Of a stretch of DNA of 64,000 nucleotides, positions 8,999 through 17,840 are shown one piece after another. The notes below the pieces were generated by a model. It was not told the origin of the DNA and did no database searches. It was given only the letters and a program-made list of their open reading frames with translations. Source of the DNA: Ectothiorhodospiraceae bacterium (GTDB lineage Bacteria; Pseudomonadota; Gammaproteobacteria; Nitrococcales; Aquisalimonadaceae); NCBI GenBank assembly GCA_003565775.1, contig PXAT01000085.1, positions 1 through 64,000 of the forward strand. Direction: 5' to 3'. The stretch's first letter is position 1, and each line of letters opens with the position of its first letter. The translations under genes and the position numbers were made by a program.

Positions 8999-9757
8999 GT
9001 GAGTGATTCCCCCCGCGATGCAACAGTCGATCCGGACGAGGTGGCGCGGTACCGCGCGCTGGCGGACATGTGGTGGCAGGAGGATGGCAGACTCTGGCCG
9101 CTGCACACCCTGAACCGCCTGCGCACCGGATACATCCGTGATCAGCTCTGCCGGGAGTTTGGTCGTGATGCGGCCGGGACGAAGCCGCTGGCAGACTTGC
9201 GCCTGCTGGATATCGGTTGCGGTGGCGGTTTGTTGTCCGAAGCGATGGCCCGGCTCGGAGCCACGGTCACCGGCGTCGACGTGGTCGACAGTAATATCCG
9301 GGTCGCCGAACTGCATGCGGCCGAGCAGGGGCTGAGCATTGACTACCGCCTGAGCACCGCCGAGGCCCTGGCCGATAGCGGCGCGCAGTTCGATGCGGTG
9401 CTGAACATGGAGGTGGTGGAGCATGTTGCCGAGCTGCCGGCGTTCATGGCCGCCGTGAACCGCATGGTGCGACCGGGAGGTCTGCAGTTCATTGCCACCA
9501 TCAATCGCAATCCGGTGTCGTTCGTCGTGGCGATTCTCGGCGCCGAGTACATCTTCCGTCTGTTACCCCGCGGCACCCATCAATGGCGCCGCTTTCCGAC
9601 ACCGGGCGAGATCCGCGCGCTGCTCGCGCCGGACGGCCAGCGGGTGATCCGCGAAACCGGGGTCAAGGTCAACCCGTTGACCCGCCGCATGTGGCTGTCG
9701 CCGTCGATGAGCGTGAACTACATGCTGCTGGCGCAGCGGGAGGCAGGAAATGACTGA
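8999..9757 (+). CDS. ubiG: Ubiquinone biosynthesis O-methyltransferase UbiG
   Basis: A class I SAM-dependent methyltransferase that performs both O-methylations of ubiquinone synthesis. The SAM-binding loop is LDIGCGGGLLSE (about residues 64-75). The N-terminal segment ARYRALADMWWQEDG.LWPLH and the internal NRNP.SF region are UbiG hallmarks. The GTG at 8999 is preferred because GGGAGA lies 5 nt before it and it yields 252 residues, close to the usual 240. The frame extends upstream without support. It overlaps the next gene by 8 nt. Confidence 0.9.
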   Translation: MSDSPRDATVDPDEVARYRALADMWWQEDGRLWPLHTLNRLRTGYIRDQLCREFGRDAAGTKPLADLRLLDIGCGGGLLSEAMARLGATVTGVDVVDSNIRVAELHAAEQGLSIDYRLSTAEALADSGAQFDAVLNMEVVEHVAELPAFMAAVNRMVRPGGLQFIATINRNPVSFVVAILGAEYIFRLLPRGTHQWRRFPTPGEIRALLAPDGQRVIRETGVKVNPLTRRMWLSPSMSVNYMLLAQREAGND

Positions 9758-10130
9758 ACGGACACGGCCGATTGTCTATTTCGATGGTGGCTGTCCGGTT
9801 TGTCGCCGCGAGATCGGTTTTTATCAACGTCTGGATCGCGACCATGCCATTGACTGGCGCGATATCGTCGCCGAGCCTCGAGCACTGGAGGGCAGCGGCC
9901 TGTCCTGGGAAAGCGCCATGCGACGGTTCCATGCACGCGACCCGGAAGGCCGCCTGCGGACCGGTGTTGATGCTTTCGCGATGGTCTGGGAGCATCTGCC
10001 TTACTGGCGGTATCTGGCGAAGACGGTACGCTGCCTGCGCCTGATCGGGCCGCTGGAGCGTCTCTACGCCTGGTATGCTGATCGTCGTTTCCGGCGTCGT
10101 TGCTCGGATGACGTCTGCGGTCCGGACTGA
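9750..10130 (+). CDS. DUF393 / DCC-family thiol-disulphide oxidoreductase-like protein
   Basis: A 126-residue protein with the family opening VYFDGGCPVCRREIGFY, where CPVC is at about residues 15-18, and a C-terminal tail around LYAWYADRRFRRRC. The DCC family is annotated as thiol-disulphide oxidoreductase-like, but its physiological role is poorly known. It starts 8 nt inside ubiG with an AGGAA ribosome site, so the two are probably co-translated. Confidence 0.82.
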   Translation: MTERTRPIVYFDGGCPVCRREIGFYQRLDRDHAIDWRDIVAEPRALEGSGLSWESAMRRFHARDPEGRLRTGVDAFAMVWEHLPYWRYLAKTVRCLRLIGPLERLYAWYADRRFRRRCSDDVCGPD

Positions 10131-10161
10131 GCCGGACCGCAGCTTGCAGACGTGACGCCGG

Positions 10162-10599
10162 CTAGTTCGTGAACAGCCGGGTGTCGGGTCGGCCCATGAT
10201 GTCCGCGATGGTATCCGGCCGTGCGATGCCGACACCTTCCCGCAGATCGGCCTCGGTGACCTCCCGGTTGGGCAGGAAGATGGCGCAGACGTCGACGCTG
10301 ACGCCCGCCTGCATAAGCGCTCCCAGCATGTCGCGGGGCGAGGCGTCGGCTGGTTGCACCACCGTCGATCCGGTGTCCGAATCCTGCAGAGCCATCTCGG
10401 CTGCCGTATCGCACAGCAGGACCTGAGCCGACCCGCCGGCCTGGACATGGTGACGGGTCAGTATCAGGGCCATGGCCTGGCTGTCGTTGGAAGCAGAGGT
10501 GACGATGGACAGCAGGTGCGGCTTGTCCTGATCGGCTGCGGCCGTGCTGCCGAAGGTCAGGAATGCCGCAGTGATGAGGCTGGTCAGTATCGATCGCAT
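10162..10599 (-). CDS. Periplasmic DsrE-like protein
   Basis: A 145-residue protein with an N-terminal signal peptide (hydrophobic core about residues 5-18, cleavage after TAAA). The DsrE/F-like Rossmann fold body shows LLSIVTSASND, then a helix, then AQVLLCDTAA, and ends with NREVTEADL. Conserved cysteines occur in LLCD and VDVCAIF. DsrE-like proteins take part in sulphur relay or form small soluble trimers; this exported form has no assigned role. The start is the ATG at 10599, behind AAGGAG. The frame extends further, but that part enters repeat copy B. Confidence 0.72.
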   Translation of the reverse strand: MRSILTSLITAAFLTFGSTAAADQDKPHLLSIVTSASNDSQAMALILTRHHVQAGGSAQVLLCDTAAEMALQDSDTGSTVVQPADASPRDMLGALMQAGVSVDVCAIFLPNREVTEADLREGVGIARPDTIADIMGRPDTRLFTN

Positions 10600-10630
10600 T
10601 GGTTCAATCTCCTTGTCCTGTTGACGTTTC

Positions 10631-10875
10631 TCAAGGAAGCGCTGACTTATTCGCACGCCTGTGTTGGAGTCCGCATTTTCTCCGAGGCAAGGCGCGCTGC
10701 GCAGCGCCGCAGTCGGGGAAAATGCGGCCCAACCCGAAGGGCCCGGCCGGTTTTGGCCCCTGGCGGCGTTGCGCCACCGGCCCGGTAGACTCACTACCGG
10801 ACCGGCACCGCGCCTTGTCAGCTGACCAAAACCGGTCCCGGGCGCAGACGTGGGAATAAATCAGCGCTTCCTTAA
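10631..10875 (-). repeat. Full-length MITE-like repeat, copy B (245 bp)
   Basis: This is the same element as copy A in the opposite orientation. The ends are TCAAGGAAGCGCTGAC at 10631 and CAGCGCTTCCTTAA finishing at 10875, so the TIRs match at about 20 of 22 positions. It aligns with copy A along its whole length except for one missing 32-bp block, which lies between two CGCAGTC repeats in copy A. Its right end overlaps the last codons and stop of the DUF2892 gene. Confidence 0.92.
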
Positions 10876-11058
10876 CGCGCAGCTGCTGAACCCCAGCGGG
10901 GCATAGGCGGGGCACCAGCCGATCATGGCTGTGGCCAGGGGGATGAGTCCGAGCCAGCCCCAGGCACTCTGAGGGCCGACTACCGCCAGACTCAGCAAAG
11001 CCAGTCCGACAGCGGCACGGATCGAGCGGTCGAGAGTTCCCATGTTGCGTTGAAACAT
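10861..11058 (-). CDS. DUF2892 (YgaP-like transmembrane) protein
   Basis: A 65-residue inner-membrane protein with the DUF2892 opening MFQRNMGTLDRSIRAAVG, two hydrophobic segments (about 15-30 and 33-45) and the conserved GWCPAYAPLG motif. AAGGAG lies 8 nt before the ATG at 11058. Its last residues LRKR and its TGA stop are written in the terminal repeat of copy B, so the insertion replaced or fixed the natural C-terminus. It is divergent from the Crp/Fnr gene, a pairing common for this family. Confidence 0.85.
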   Translation of the reverse strand: MFQRNMGTLDRSIRAAVGLALLSLAVVGPQSAWGWLGLIPLATAMIGWCPAYAPLGFSSCALRKR

Positions 11059-11125
11059 GCCGTTCTCCTTAGTCCTGTGCAGTTCGGTGACGGTCCAAGT
11101 CAACGCCATTGTGCTGTTCCCGTCA

Positions 11126-11138
11126 GTGACAAGGTCAC
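11126..11138. promoter_or_regulatory. Candidate operator GTGAC-N3-GTCAC
   Basis: A perfect 5-bp inverted repeat (GTGACAAGGTCAC) lies between the divergent DUF2892 and Crp/Fnr genes. It is a plausible binding site for the adjacent Crp/Fnr-type regulator, although it does not match the classical FNR or CRP spacing. The assignment is inferred from position. Confidence 0.4.
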
Positions 11139-11209
11139 AGAGCGGGTCGAGAGACCGGCTATGATGCAGGTCGGACGTATCGCATCGCGGACGCGGAGAG
11201 CATGTACCG

Positions 11210-11872
11210 ATGACCCTGACGGATTCCCGCCATCCCCTGTTGTCGGTATTGACGCCGGCGCTCCGCCAGTGGGCCCTGGATCAGGCGCCCATGGTGCAAC
11301 TGGCCGCAGGGCAGCAGGTGTTTCGGCCCGGAGAACAGTGTCTGGGGTTGCCTCTGGTTGTCGAGGGCAGTGTCAGGGTGCAGATGACCGGCTGCAGCGG
11401 CAACGAGATTGTGCTCTACCGAATTGGCAATGCCGATGTCTGCACCTTGTCGATCGGTTGCCTGATGGCCGTGCATGCCTATCGTGCCGAGGCGGTTGTC
11501 GAGGAGCCCACCAGCGCCCTGATGCTCTCGGCGGCCCTGTTCGATCAACTGATGGCGTCGTCCGCGGCGTTTCGACGCGAGGTGATGGCAGCCTACGGCC
11601 GTCGTCTCGACCGCCTGATGCTGGTCATCGAGGAGGTCGCCTTCAAGCGCCTGGATAGCCGCCTCGCCAAATGGCTGACGGAGCGCGCCGGGCAGAGTCC
11701 GCTGGCGGTGACACATCAGGCGGTGGCGGTGGAGCTGGGCACCGCGCGCGAGGTGATCAGTCGCCTGCTCAAGGACTTCGAGAATGCGGGTCTGGTTGCC
11801 CTGGCCCGTGGTTCGATCCACGTCGTCAATGCGGATCAGCTGCGACGGATCGCGCAGCGCGACGAGCATTGA
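11210..11872 (+). CDS. Crp/Fnr-family transcription regulator
   Basis: A 220-residue regulator with an N-terminal cyclic-nucleotide-binding-like beta roll (about residues 20-115) and a C-terminal winged helix-turn-helix (about 150-210) with TAREVISRLLKDFENAGLV. Cysteines appear at about positions 44, 62, 76 and 82, but not as an N-terminal FNR cluster, so oxygen sensing by a 4Fe-4S cluster is uncertain. The divergent DUF2892 and DsrE-like genes are the likely targets. It ends 7 nt from the convergent reductase gene. Confidence 0.85.
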   Translation: MTLTDSRHPLLSVLTPALRQWALDQAPMVQLAAGQQVFRPGEQCLGLPLVVEGSVRVQMTGCSGNEIVLYRIGNADVCTLSIGCLMAVHAYRAEAVVEEPTSALMLSAALFDQLMASSAAFRREVMAAYGRRLDRLMLVIEEVAFKRLDSRLAKWLTERAGQSPLAVTHQAVAVELGTAREVISRLLKDFENAGLVALARGSIHVVNADQLRRIAQRDEH

Positions 11873-11879
11873 GCGGGAA

Positions 11880-13325
11880 TCAGCTCAGCGCAAACAGCGC
11901 GACGCCCAGCAGGATCACCCCGGCTGTTGCGAGGCAGGCCTTGAGCACGCGGCCCGTGCTGCCGCGGCGGTTGCCCAGCGTGTAGCGGAAGCGTTCGGAG
12001 ATGACCTGCTCCGGGGGTACGCCGAATTCGTTCAGCAGGGTGTCCTCCACGGCATCGATCATCGCCGCGGGTCCGCATATGTAGTAGACGGCATGCTGCC
12101 GTTCCTGTTCCGGGATACAGCGGCGCAGCAGCGCGGCATCCGGAACACCATGCTCGCCCTCCCAGTTCGCCGGCGGCTCGGCCAGGACCTGATGTACCTG
12201 CGCGGTTGACGCGGCAGCCAGTGATGCCAGTTCCTCGCGATAGAGGATCTGGCTCTCCCTGCGGTTGCCCTGGATGATCCGCAGGCGCCGTGAAACTCCG
12301 CGACCGACGATATCCCGCACCAGCCCCATCAGCGGTGCCATGCCGACGCCGCCGCCGATCAGGATCAGTGGCCGCACATCACCCCGTTGCAGGGTGAAAT
12401 TCCCGTATGGACCGTCCAGATAGACCCGACTACCCAGCGGGATATCGCCGATGCCGTTGGTAAAGTCGCCGGCCTGTTTGATGGTGAAGCGGATCGTCGG
12501 CCATTCGGCCGGCGCCGAACTGATCGAGAACGGGTGCTCTGTCAGCCGGAACAGGGGCCGTCGGAAACGGAGCCAGGCGAACTGGCCGGCCCGATACGGA
12601 AACGGCGTTCCCGGATGTCCGGCGTCGATGTCCGGCTCCAGTTCCATTGTCCATGTGCGGTCCGCGGCCTTGCGCAGCGCCGCGATCCGGTAAGGGCGGC
12701 TCCTCTGCCGCAGCGGGGTCAGCAAATGCACGTTCAGCAGCGCGAGGACGGCAATGGCGACGGCGGCGATCCAGACGCCGGCAAGCAGCGGGTCGCTGCT
12801 GTAGCGGCCGGCTTCCAGCGAATGGTGCAGGCCGAACGCCGCGATCAGAAGGGCGCCGATACCATGGCTGGCGCGCCAGGTTTCATAGCGGATGCCGAGA
12901 TCGTCACGAACCGCGGCGGTGAACACGAGGATCAACAGCAGGAACCAGGCAACCCAGCCGGACAGGCCGGGCCACAGGGTGAGTTTCAACCAGGTGGCGC
13001 GGTCCGGGTCGAGAGGTCGCTCGACCCCCATGGGCAACGTGTAGAGAAAGGGATGTAACACCAGGAAAAGCACCAGCAGCCAGGCCATGAGCTGGTGGAA
13101 TTGCATGACACGGTCCATGCCGATGCTGGCGGAAACGGCCTTGAAGCGACCCGACACCAGGAACTCCATCAGCAACATGGCGAAACCCGCCAGGGCCAGG
13201 CCACTTGCCAGGTCATCCATGAAGGGGCGCGAAGGAAGTCCCTGTGCTCGCGCCAGAAGCAATGGCAGCAGCGCCAGAAGGGCATAGCTGCTCAGCAGGA
13301 GCGTGCATAGCCGTCGCATGGTCAT
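11880..13325 (-). CDS. Ferric-reductase-like transmembrane oxidoreductase with FAD/NAD domains
   Basis: A 481-residue protein of the ferric reductase/NADPH-oxidase type. About six membrane helices lie in residues 5-220, with haem-ligand-type histidines in MQFHQLMAW, VLHPFLY, ASHGIG and GLHHSLE. An FAD-binding domain follows (HPFSISSAP, about 300-308). The NAD(P)-binding part has LIGGGVGMAPL (about 358-368) and YYICGPAAMID near the end. It should pass electrons from NAD(P)H through FAD and haem across the membrane; the acceptor is unknown. The start is set at the ATG at 13325, preceded by GGAG. A longer frame upstream is hydrophilic and unconvincing. Confidence 0.82.
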   Translation of the reverse strand: MTMRRLCTLLLSSYALLALLPLLLARAQGLPSRPFMDDLASGLALAGFAMLLMEFLVSGRFKAVSASIGMDRVMQFHQLMAWLLVLFLVLHPFLYTLPMGVERPLDPDRATWLKLTLWPGLSGWVAWFLLLILVFTAAVRDDLGIRYETWRASHGIGALLIAAFGLHHSLEAGRYSSDPLLAGVWIAAVAIAVLALLNVHLLTPLRQRSRPYRIAALRKAADRTWTMELEPDIDAGHPGTPFPYRAGQFAWLRFRRPLFRLTEHPFSISSAPAEWPTIRFTIKQAGDFTNGIGDIPLGSRVYLDGPYGNFTLQRGDVRPLILIGGGVGMAPLMGLVRDIVGRGVSRRLRIIQGNRRESQILYREELASLAAASTAQVHQVLAEPPANWEGEHGVPDAALLRRCIPEQERQHAVYYICGPAAMIDAVEDTLLNEFGVPPEQVISERFRYTLGNRRGSTGRVLKACLATAGVILLGVALFALS

Positions 13326-13630
13326 GAGTGACGCTCCATGGTTGTTTCTCCCGAATCGCAAAACTTTCCGATCCGCATCCGGCTGACGGCATCGGCGGGA
13401 TGTCGGAAATTGCGATCCGTTCGCCGGTACCTCGCGTCCGGGCCTGCGACGATTGCCGGATGTTTTCTCCGTTCTCGTCATTCAGGGTAGCCGGTGCCAT
13501 TGCCTGCGCGAATCCCTGGCATCCCCGAGCCTGTCGTCATTCTGCGACAATCTCTGCTTATGATGGCACGGATTTCGCCGATCAGACAGAACAGGCAGGC
13601 CGGTAGTCGCCCGGCATACTGGAGGTGCTT

Positions 13631-14932
13631 GTGTCCCGGATTGACCCGCTGAACGATGCGGAAACCCGTGCGCTGATGAGGGCTCTGTGGCGCGATGCCG
13701 CAGCGCGATGCATGCTGCTGCGGCCTCGGCCGGACCATGGTCTGCAATGTCTGTCGATCAGCCCGGCCATGCGCGCCTCCCTGGGCCTCGCCGGCAGCGA
13801 GATCGCGGACGTCGATCTCGGCCACCTCCTGAGTGCGGCCGGACGACAGCAGCTGGATGACGTCATCAGGCAGGCCGAGCCCTTCGGGCACAGCGGGGCT
13901 CTCGTATTGCAGTTGCCGTTGGCGCAAGGGCTTGCGCGGACGGCCATCGACGTACGGCTCTCCAGCATGCCCGAAACAGGCGGGCTGATTCTGCTCAGCA
14001 TGACCGACAGCAGCAGTGAACCGTTACCTCGCGTGCTCGCCGACATTGATCTGCAGTTACCGGGTTTCGTCTACGACATGGAGCTGCTACCCGGCGGCGG
14101 TTTTCGCTTCCGCTTCGTGTCCAGGGGGGTCGAGGTTCTTCTCGGTCTGGCACCGGACGAGATGACGGTGGATGCCGCTCGTCTGCTGGACCGGTTCGAT
14201 GCCGATGATCGGGACGCCTTCCTGGCTCTGGTCACGAATCAGGCCGATGACCTGAAGCCAGCGAATGCCTGCTTCCGCATGCACCATCCCGGCCATGGGG
14301 GAAGTGCCTGGATCGAGTTTCGGGATCGTGTCCGTCAGTTGCCGGATGGCACCGTGCGCCGGGTCGGATACGCCAGTGACGTCACTCTGCGCATGGAACT
14401 GCAGACCAGACAGCGACAGCTTGCGCATTACGATCCGGTGACCGCGCTGCCGAACCGTCGGCTTTTCCTCGAGTTGCTTCAGCATGCCCTGGAACTGGCG
14501 GAACGCGAGCGGCAAGCAGTGCCCTTGTTGGTTCTCGACCTTGATCATTTCGCCAGCGTCAACGACAGTTACGGCCGCGAGGCCGTCGACGAGCTGCTGC
14601 GGGAGGCGGCGCGTCGCATGGTGACCGCGTTGCGGGCCTCGGATGTGATCGGTCGTGTCGGGCCCGATGATTTCGCTGTTCTCCTGCCCACCACCGAGTC
14701 GCGGTCCGCGGCCATTCTAGTCGCCAACAAGCTGCTGGCGGCGTTGCAGGAGCCGATGCGGCTGTCGGCAGCCGGCACCGTACATCTGTCGGCCAGCATC
14801 GGCATCGCCTGGTTTCCCGATGATGCGACCGGTTTGACCGAGTTGCTGCGTCGCGCCGGAGTGGCCAGGGACCGGGCCGGGCGCGTGCGCGACACGGTCG
14901 TCTGTTACAACGACAAGGGGCTTGATCACTGA
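13631..14932 (+). CDS. PAS-GGDEF protein with degenerate GGDEF site
   Basis: A 433-residue cytoplasmic protein. The N-terminal half holds two PAS-like regions, of which the second (about residues 140-255) ends with the DVTLRMELQTRQ linker typical of PAS-PAC to GGDEF fusions. The GGDEF domain follows (about 260-430; DPVTALPNRR). The signature is RVGPDDF instead of R.GGDEF, and the upstream GH..GD element reads GREAVDELL, so cyclase activity is doubtful. It may bind GTP or c-di-GMP as a sensor or act through partners. The GTG at 13631 is chosen because GGAGG lies 5 nt before it. It ends just before the BCCT carrier, which suggests co-expression. Confidence 0.85.
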   Translation: MSRIDPLNDAETRALMRALWRDAAARCMLLRPRPDHGLQCLSISPAMRASLGLAGSEIADVDLGHLLSAAGRQQLDDVIRQAEPFGHSGALVLQLPLAQGLARTAIDVRLSSMPETGGLILLSMTDSSSEPLPRVLADIDLQLPGFVYDMELLPGGGFRFRFVSRGVEVLLGLAPDEMTVDAARLLDRFDADDRDAFLALVTNQADDLKPANACFRMHHPGHGGSAWIEFRDRVRQLPDGTVRRVGYASDVTLRMELQTRQRQLAHYDPVTALPNRRLFLELLQHALELAERERQAVPLLVLDLDHFASVNDSYGREAVDELLREAARRMVTALRASDVIGRVGPDDFAVLLPTTESRSAAILVANKLLAALQEPMRLSAAGTVHLSASIGIAWFPDDATGLTELLRRAGVARDRAGRVRDTVVCYNDKGLDH

Positions 14933-14933
14933 G

Positions 14934-16640
14934 ATGGGCGTCGAATCGAAAGCGCGTGAAATGATCAACGCGGATCCGTTCTATGGTCAGGCGGAGCGCG
15001 GTCTGCTCAAGGGCATGAATCCGGGAGTGGCGATTATTTCCATGCTGGTGGTGCTGTCCGCGGTGGTGGCCGGCGGCGCATACACCGATGCCAGCGCGCG
15101 GGCGGTGGCCGGCGCGCGCGGATTTCTGACGCCTTTTCTCGAATGGTACTACGTGCTGCTGGTGGGGTTCCTCCTGTTCTTCATGGCCTGGCTCGGGACC
15201 GGACGATACAAGAACGTGCGTCTCGGGGGCGATGACGAGCGCCCCGAATTCACCTATTTCTCCTGGATCAGCATGCTGTTCGCAGCCGGCACCGGCGTCG
15301 GCATTCTGTTCTGGGCCGTGGCACAGCCGATCCTGCAGTTTCAGTCCAATCCGTTCGTCGAGGAGGGGATGACCGCGGAAGCGGCGACTGTCGCCATGCG
15401 GTTGAGCTTCTTTCACTGGGGTCTGAACGGCTGGGCCATTTTTTCGTTTGTCGGCCTGGTGCTGGCCTACTTCGCTTTCCGGCACGGCCTGCCGCTGACC
15501 ATCCGTTCTGCGCTGTTTCCGTTTCTTGGCGAGCGTTTCCAGGGGCGCTGGGGTGACTGTGTCGATGTTCTGGCCGTTTTCGGCACGGTATTCGGAGTCG
15601 CGACCACCCTGGGCCTCGGTGTGCAGCAGATGAACGCCGGACTGGGTCATGTGTTCGGCATCGAGACCTCGGTGACGCTGCAGTTGACGGTCACCGCGGT
15701 CATCATGGGCATTGCGACCCTCTCGGTGATGTCCGGCGTGCAGCGTGGCGTCCGCCTGCTGTCCGAGTTCAACGTCTGGCTGAGCATCGCGGTGGTGCTG
15801 TTTCTGCTGCTGTTCGGCCCGACCCAGTACCTGATCGGTCTGACCATCGAGGCCACCGGCGATTACATCCAGAACCTGCTGGCGATGACGTTCCATACCA
15901 ATGTCACGCGCGGCAGCGACTGGCAGGCTGAATGGACGGTGTTCTTCTGGGGGTGGTGGCTGGCCTGGTCGCCGTTCGTCGGCATGTTCATCGCGCGGGT
16001 TTCACGCGGGCGGACCTTTCGCGAGTTCGTCATGGGCGTGCTGCTGGTACCGACCGGGATCACGATTCTCTGGATCGGTCTGCTGGGCGGGACCGCGCTG
16101 CATCATGAGCTGTTCGGCGATGGCGGTATCGTCGACGCGGTGTCCGTGGACGAGGCGGTGGCCCTGTTCGTGACCATCGAAGCGCTGGATATCGGCGTGC
16201 TGGCAGGCGTCGCCAGCGGCGCCATGATCGTGCTGATTGCGACCTATCTGATCACGTCGGCCAATGCCGGCACGCTGGTCATTACCACGATCCTCGCCGG
16301 CGGTGATCCCGAACCGCCGACCCCGCACCGGCTCCTCTGGGGCGTGATCCTGGCCCTGCTCACCGGAACCTTGCTGCTTGCCGGCGGGCTGGAGACCCTG
16401 CAGAACGCGGTCATCACGGCTGCCTTGCCGTTTTCGCTGGTCGTGGTGCTGATGATCGGTGGCTTGCTGCGTGCCCTGCACGGCGAGCGTTTCGCCGCCC
16501 GTCGGGGGCAGCGTTCGGCGCTGCCGCACGAGCCCTGGGTTGAATCCGGCAGCACCGGGGAGGAGGCGACGGACCAGCTGGAAATCAATCCGGTCATGCA
16601 GGGGGATGGCGAGCATGAGGCGGCGGAGGATCGCACCTGA
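14934..16640 (+). CDS. BCCT-family betaine/choline/carnitine-type carrier
   Basis: A 568-residue inner-membrane carrier with about 12 helices. It carries the BCCT signatures FSWISMLFAAGTGVGILFW (about residues 107-125) and FFWGWWLAWSPFVGMFIARV (about 340-360). Such proteins take up quaternary ammonium compatible solutes with sodium or proton coupling. The C-terminal tail is charged and could sense osmotic state. The ATG at 14934 lies 1 nt after the stop of the GGDEF-like gene. A TTG at 14922 is in frame but has no properly spaced ribosome site. It is an unusual operon partner for a c-di-GMP-type protein. Confidence 0.9.
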   Translation: MGVESKAREMINADPFYGQAERGLLKGMNPGVAIISMLVVLSAVVAGGAYTDASARAVAGARGFLTPFLEWYYVLLVGFLLFFMAWLGTGRYKNVRLGGDDERPEFTYFSWISMLFAAGTGVGILFWAVAQPILQFQSNPFVEEGMTAEAATVAMRLSFFHWGLNGWAIFSFVGLVLAYFAFRHGLPLTIRSALFPFLGERFQGRWGDCVDVLAVFGTVFGVATTLGLGVQQMNAGLGHVFGIETSVTLQLTVTAVIMGIATLSVMSGVQRGVRLLSEFNVWLSIAVVLFLLLFGPTQYLIGLTIEATGDYIQNLLAMTFHTNVTRGSDWQAEWTVFFWGWWLAWSPFVGMFIARVSRGRTFREFVMGVLLVPTGITILWIGLLGGTALHHELFGDGGIVDAVSVDEAVALFVTIEALDIGVLAGVASGAMIVLIATYLITSANAGTLVITTILAGGDPEPPTPHRLLWGVILALLTGTLLLAGGLETLQNAVITAALPFSLVVVLMIGGLLRALHGERFAARRGQRSALPHEPWVESGSTGEEATDQLEINPVMQGDGEHEAAEDRT

Positions 16641-16690
16641 AAGCTGCCGCTGAATACCGGCATTTTTCCGGGATTAAGGCTCGCCGCGCC

Positions 16691-16719
16691 GCGGTCCTGC
16701 CGGATTCAGGCAGGACCGC
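16691..16719. terminator. Inverted repeat between convergent BCCT and EAL genes
   Basis: A perfect 11-bp stem (GCGGTCCTGCC / GGCAGGACCGC) with a 7-nt loop lies between two convergent genes. No run of T follows on either strand, so it may be a transcript-end hairpin rather than a classical intrinsic terminator. Confidence 0.45.
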
Positions 16720-16775
16720 GAAGCAATCTTGAAAAGCCGGTTTCAGCTTCGGCCCATGAGTGGATCAGAGCGTCC

Positions 16776-17840
16776 CTACACCGTGATGCTCGGCCGTTCC
16801 GGCGTGGCCGAAGGCCTTGCAAAAAGGTAGCCCTGCACGAGGTCCACCTGCCGCTCGCGCAGCCAGTCCCAGTCTTCCCGGGTTTCGATACCCTCGGCAA
16901 TCAGCTTCACGTCGAGATCGTGCGCCATGTCGATCAGGCGCGAGGTGATCGAGGCCAGGTAACGGCTGCCCGAGACGCCGTCGATCATCTCGCGGTCCAG
17001 CTTGACGAAATCCGGCCGGATGCTCTGCATCAGATTCAGCGAACTGTAACCGGCCCCGAGGTCGTCCAGCGCGACCCGAAAACCCTGTCGGCGGTACTCG
17101 GCGAGAATCGCCTTGAGGTGGCCGGTATCGCTGATGTGGTCCGTCTCCACCACTTCGAACACGTATCTGTCCGGCGATGTGCCGAGGGCGTTGACCGCAT
17201 CGAATGTCGTCTTCAGGCAGAAGGTCGGGTCGTAGACCGAAGTCGGGTTGAAGTTGATGAAAAGGTTCTCGTGAATACCGGCGGCATGACCCTGTCGGAT
17301 CGCCGCTACGCGGGCTGCGCGGTCCAGGTGGAACATCAGGTCCGCCGAGCGCGCCGCGCCGAACAGCGCGTTCGGCTGAATCAGTTCCTTGTCCCGGCCG
17401 ATACCGCGAGCCAGTGCCTCGAACGCGAATACGTCGCTCCCGTCAGCGTGCAGGATCGGCTGGAAGTGCATTCTCAGCCGCTCTTCGGTCAGCAATTCAC
17501 TCAGCCACTCGCTCTCCTTGCGTGCCACCAGCACCCGTAACGGCGTCATGGCCGCGAGTTGACCGATCCCGAAAGCGTCGCTGGAGTTCAGCATCATTGC
17601 CGGGCAATTCGACTGTTCCGGCGACGTCATGATGCGCCCCAGATCCTCCAGCAGTTCCCGAGCCCGGTCTGTCGGCACGTCGACCGACAGCACTGCGCCC
17701 TCGACCTGTTCCACGGTCCAGCCCGCGTCCTGCAGACCGCGCGATGTGGTGGCAAGGGTATGGGCCAGCTTGGGTGCCAGGTAGAGTTTGATGTCGCCAC
17801 GAGGCAGATTGGGAACCACCTCACATCCAACACAGGGCAT
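16776..17840 (-). CDS. EAL-domain cyclic-di-GMP phosphodiesterase
   Basis: A 354-residue cytoplasmic protein. An N-terminal segment of about 115 residues opens with MPCVGCE and contains LYLAPKLAHTL. The EAL domain follows (about 120-345). All visible catalytic elements are present: FEALAR, the Asn in FINFNP, EVVE, DDLGAGYSS, KLD, AEGIE and QGYLFARP. It should hydrolyse c-di-GMP to pGpG. GGAG lies about 10 nt upstream of the ATG. It faces the degenerate GGDEF gene and the BCCT carrier. Confidence 0.9.
   Translation of the reverse strand: MPCVGCEVVPNLPRGDIKLYLAPKLAHTLATTSRGLQDAGWTVEQVEGAVLSVDVPTDRARELLEDLGRIMTSPEQSNCPAMMLNSSDAFGIGQLAAMTPLRVLVARKESEWLSELLTEERLRMHFQPILHADGSDVFAFEALARGIGRDKELIQPNALFGAARSADLMFHLDRAARVAAIRQGHAAGIHENLFINFNPTSVYDPTFCLKTTFDAVNALGTSPDRYVFEVVETDHISDTGHLKAILAEYRRQGFRVALDDLGAGYSSLNLMQSIRPDFVKLDREMIDGVSGSRYLASITSRLIDMAHDLDVKLIAEGIETREDWDWLRERQVDLVQGYLFARPSATPERPSITV

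Noticed and set aside
11060-11110. An FNR-type box before the DUF2892 gene
   Set aside because: Only one TTGAC half-site is visible, and the partner at correct spacing is absent.
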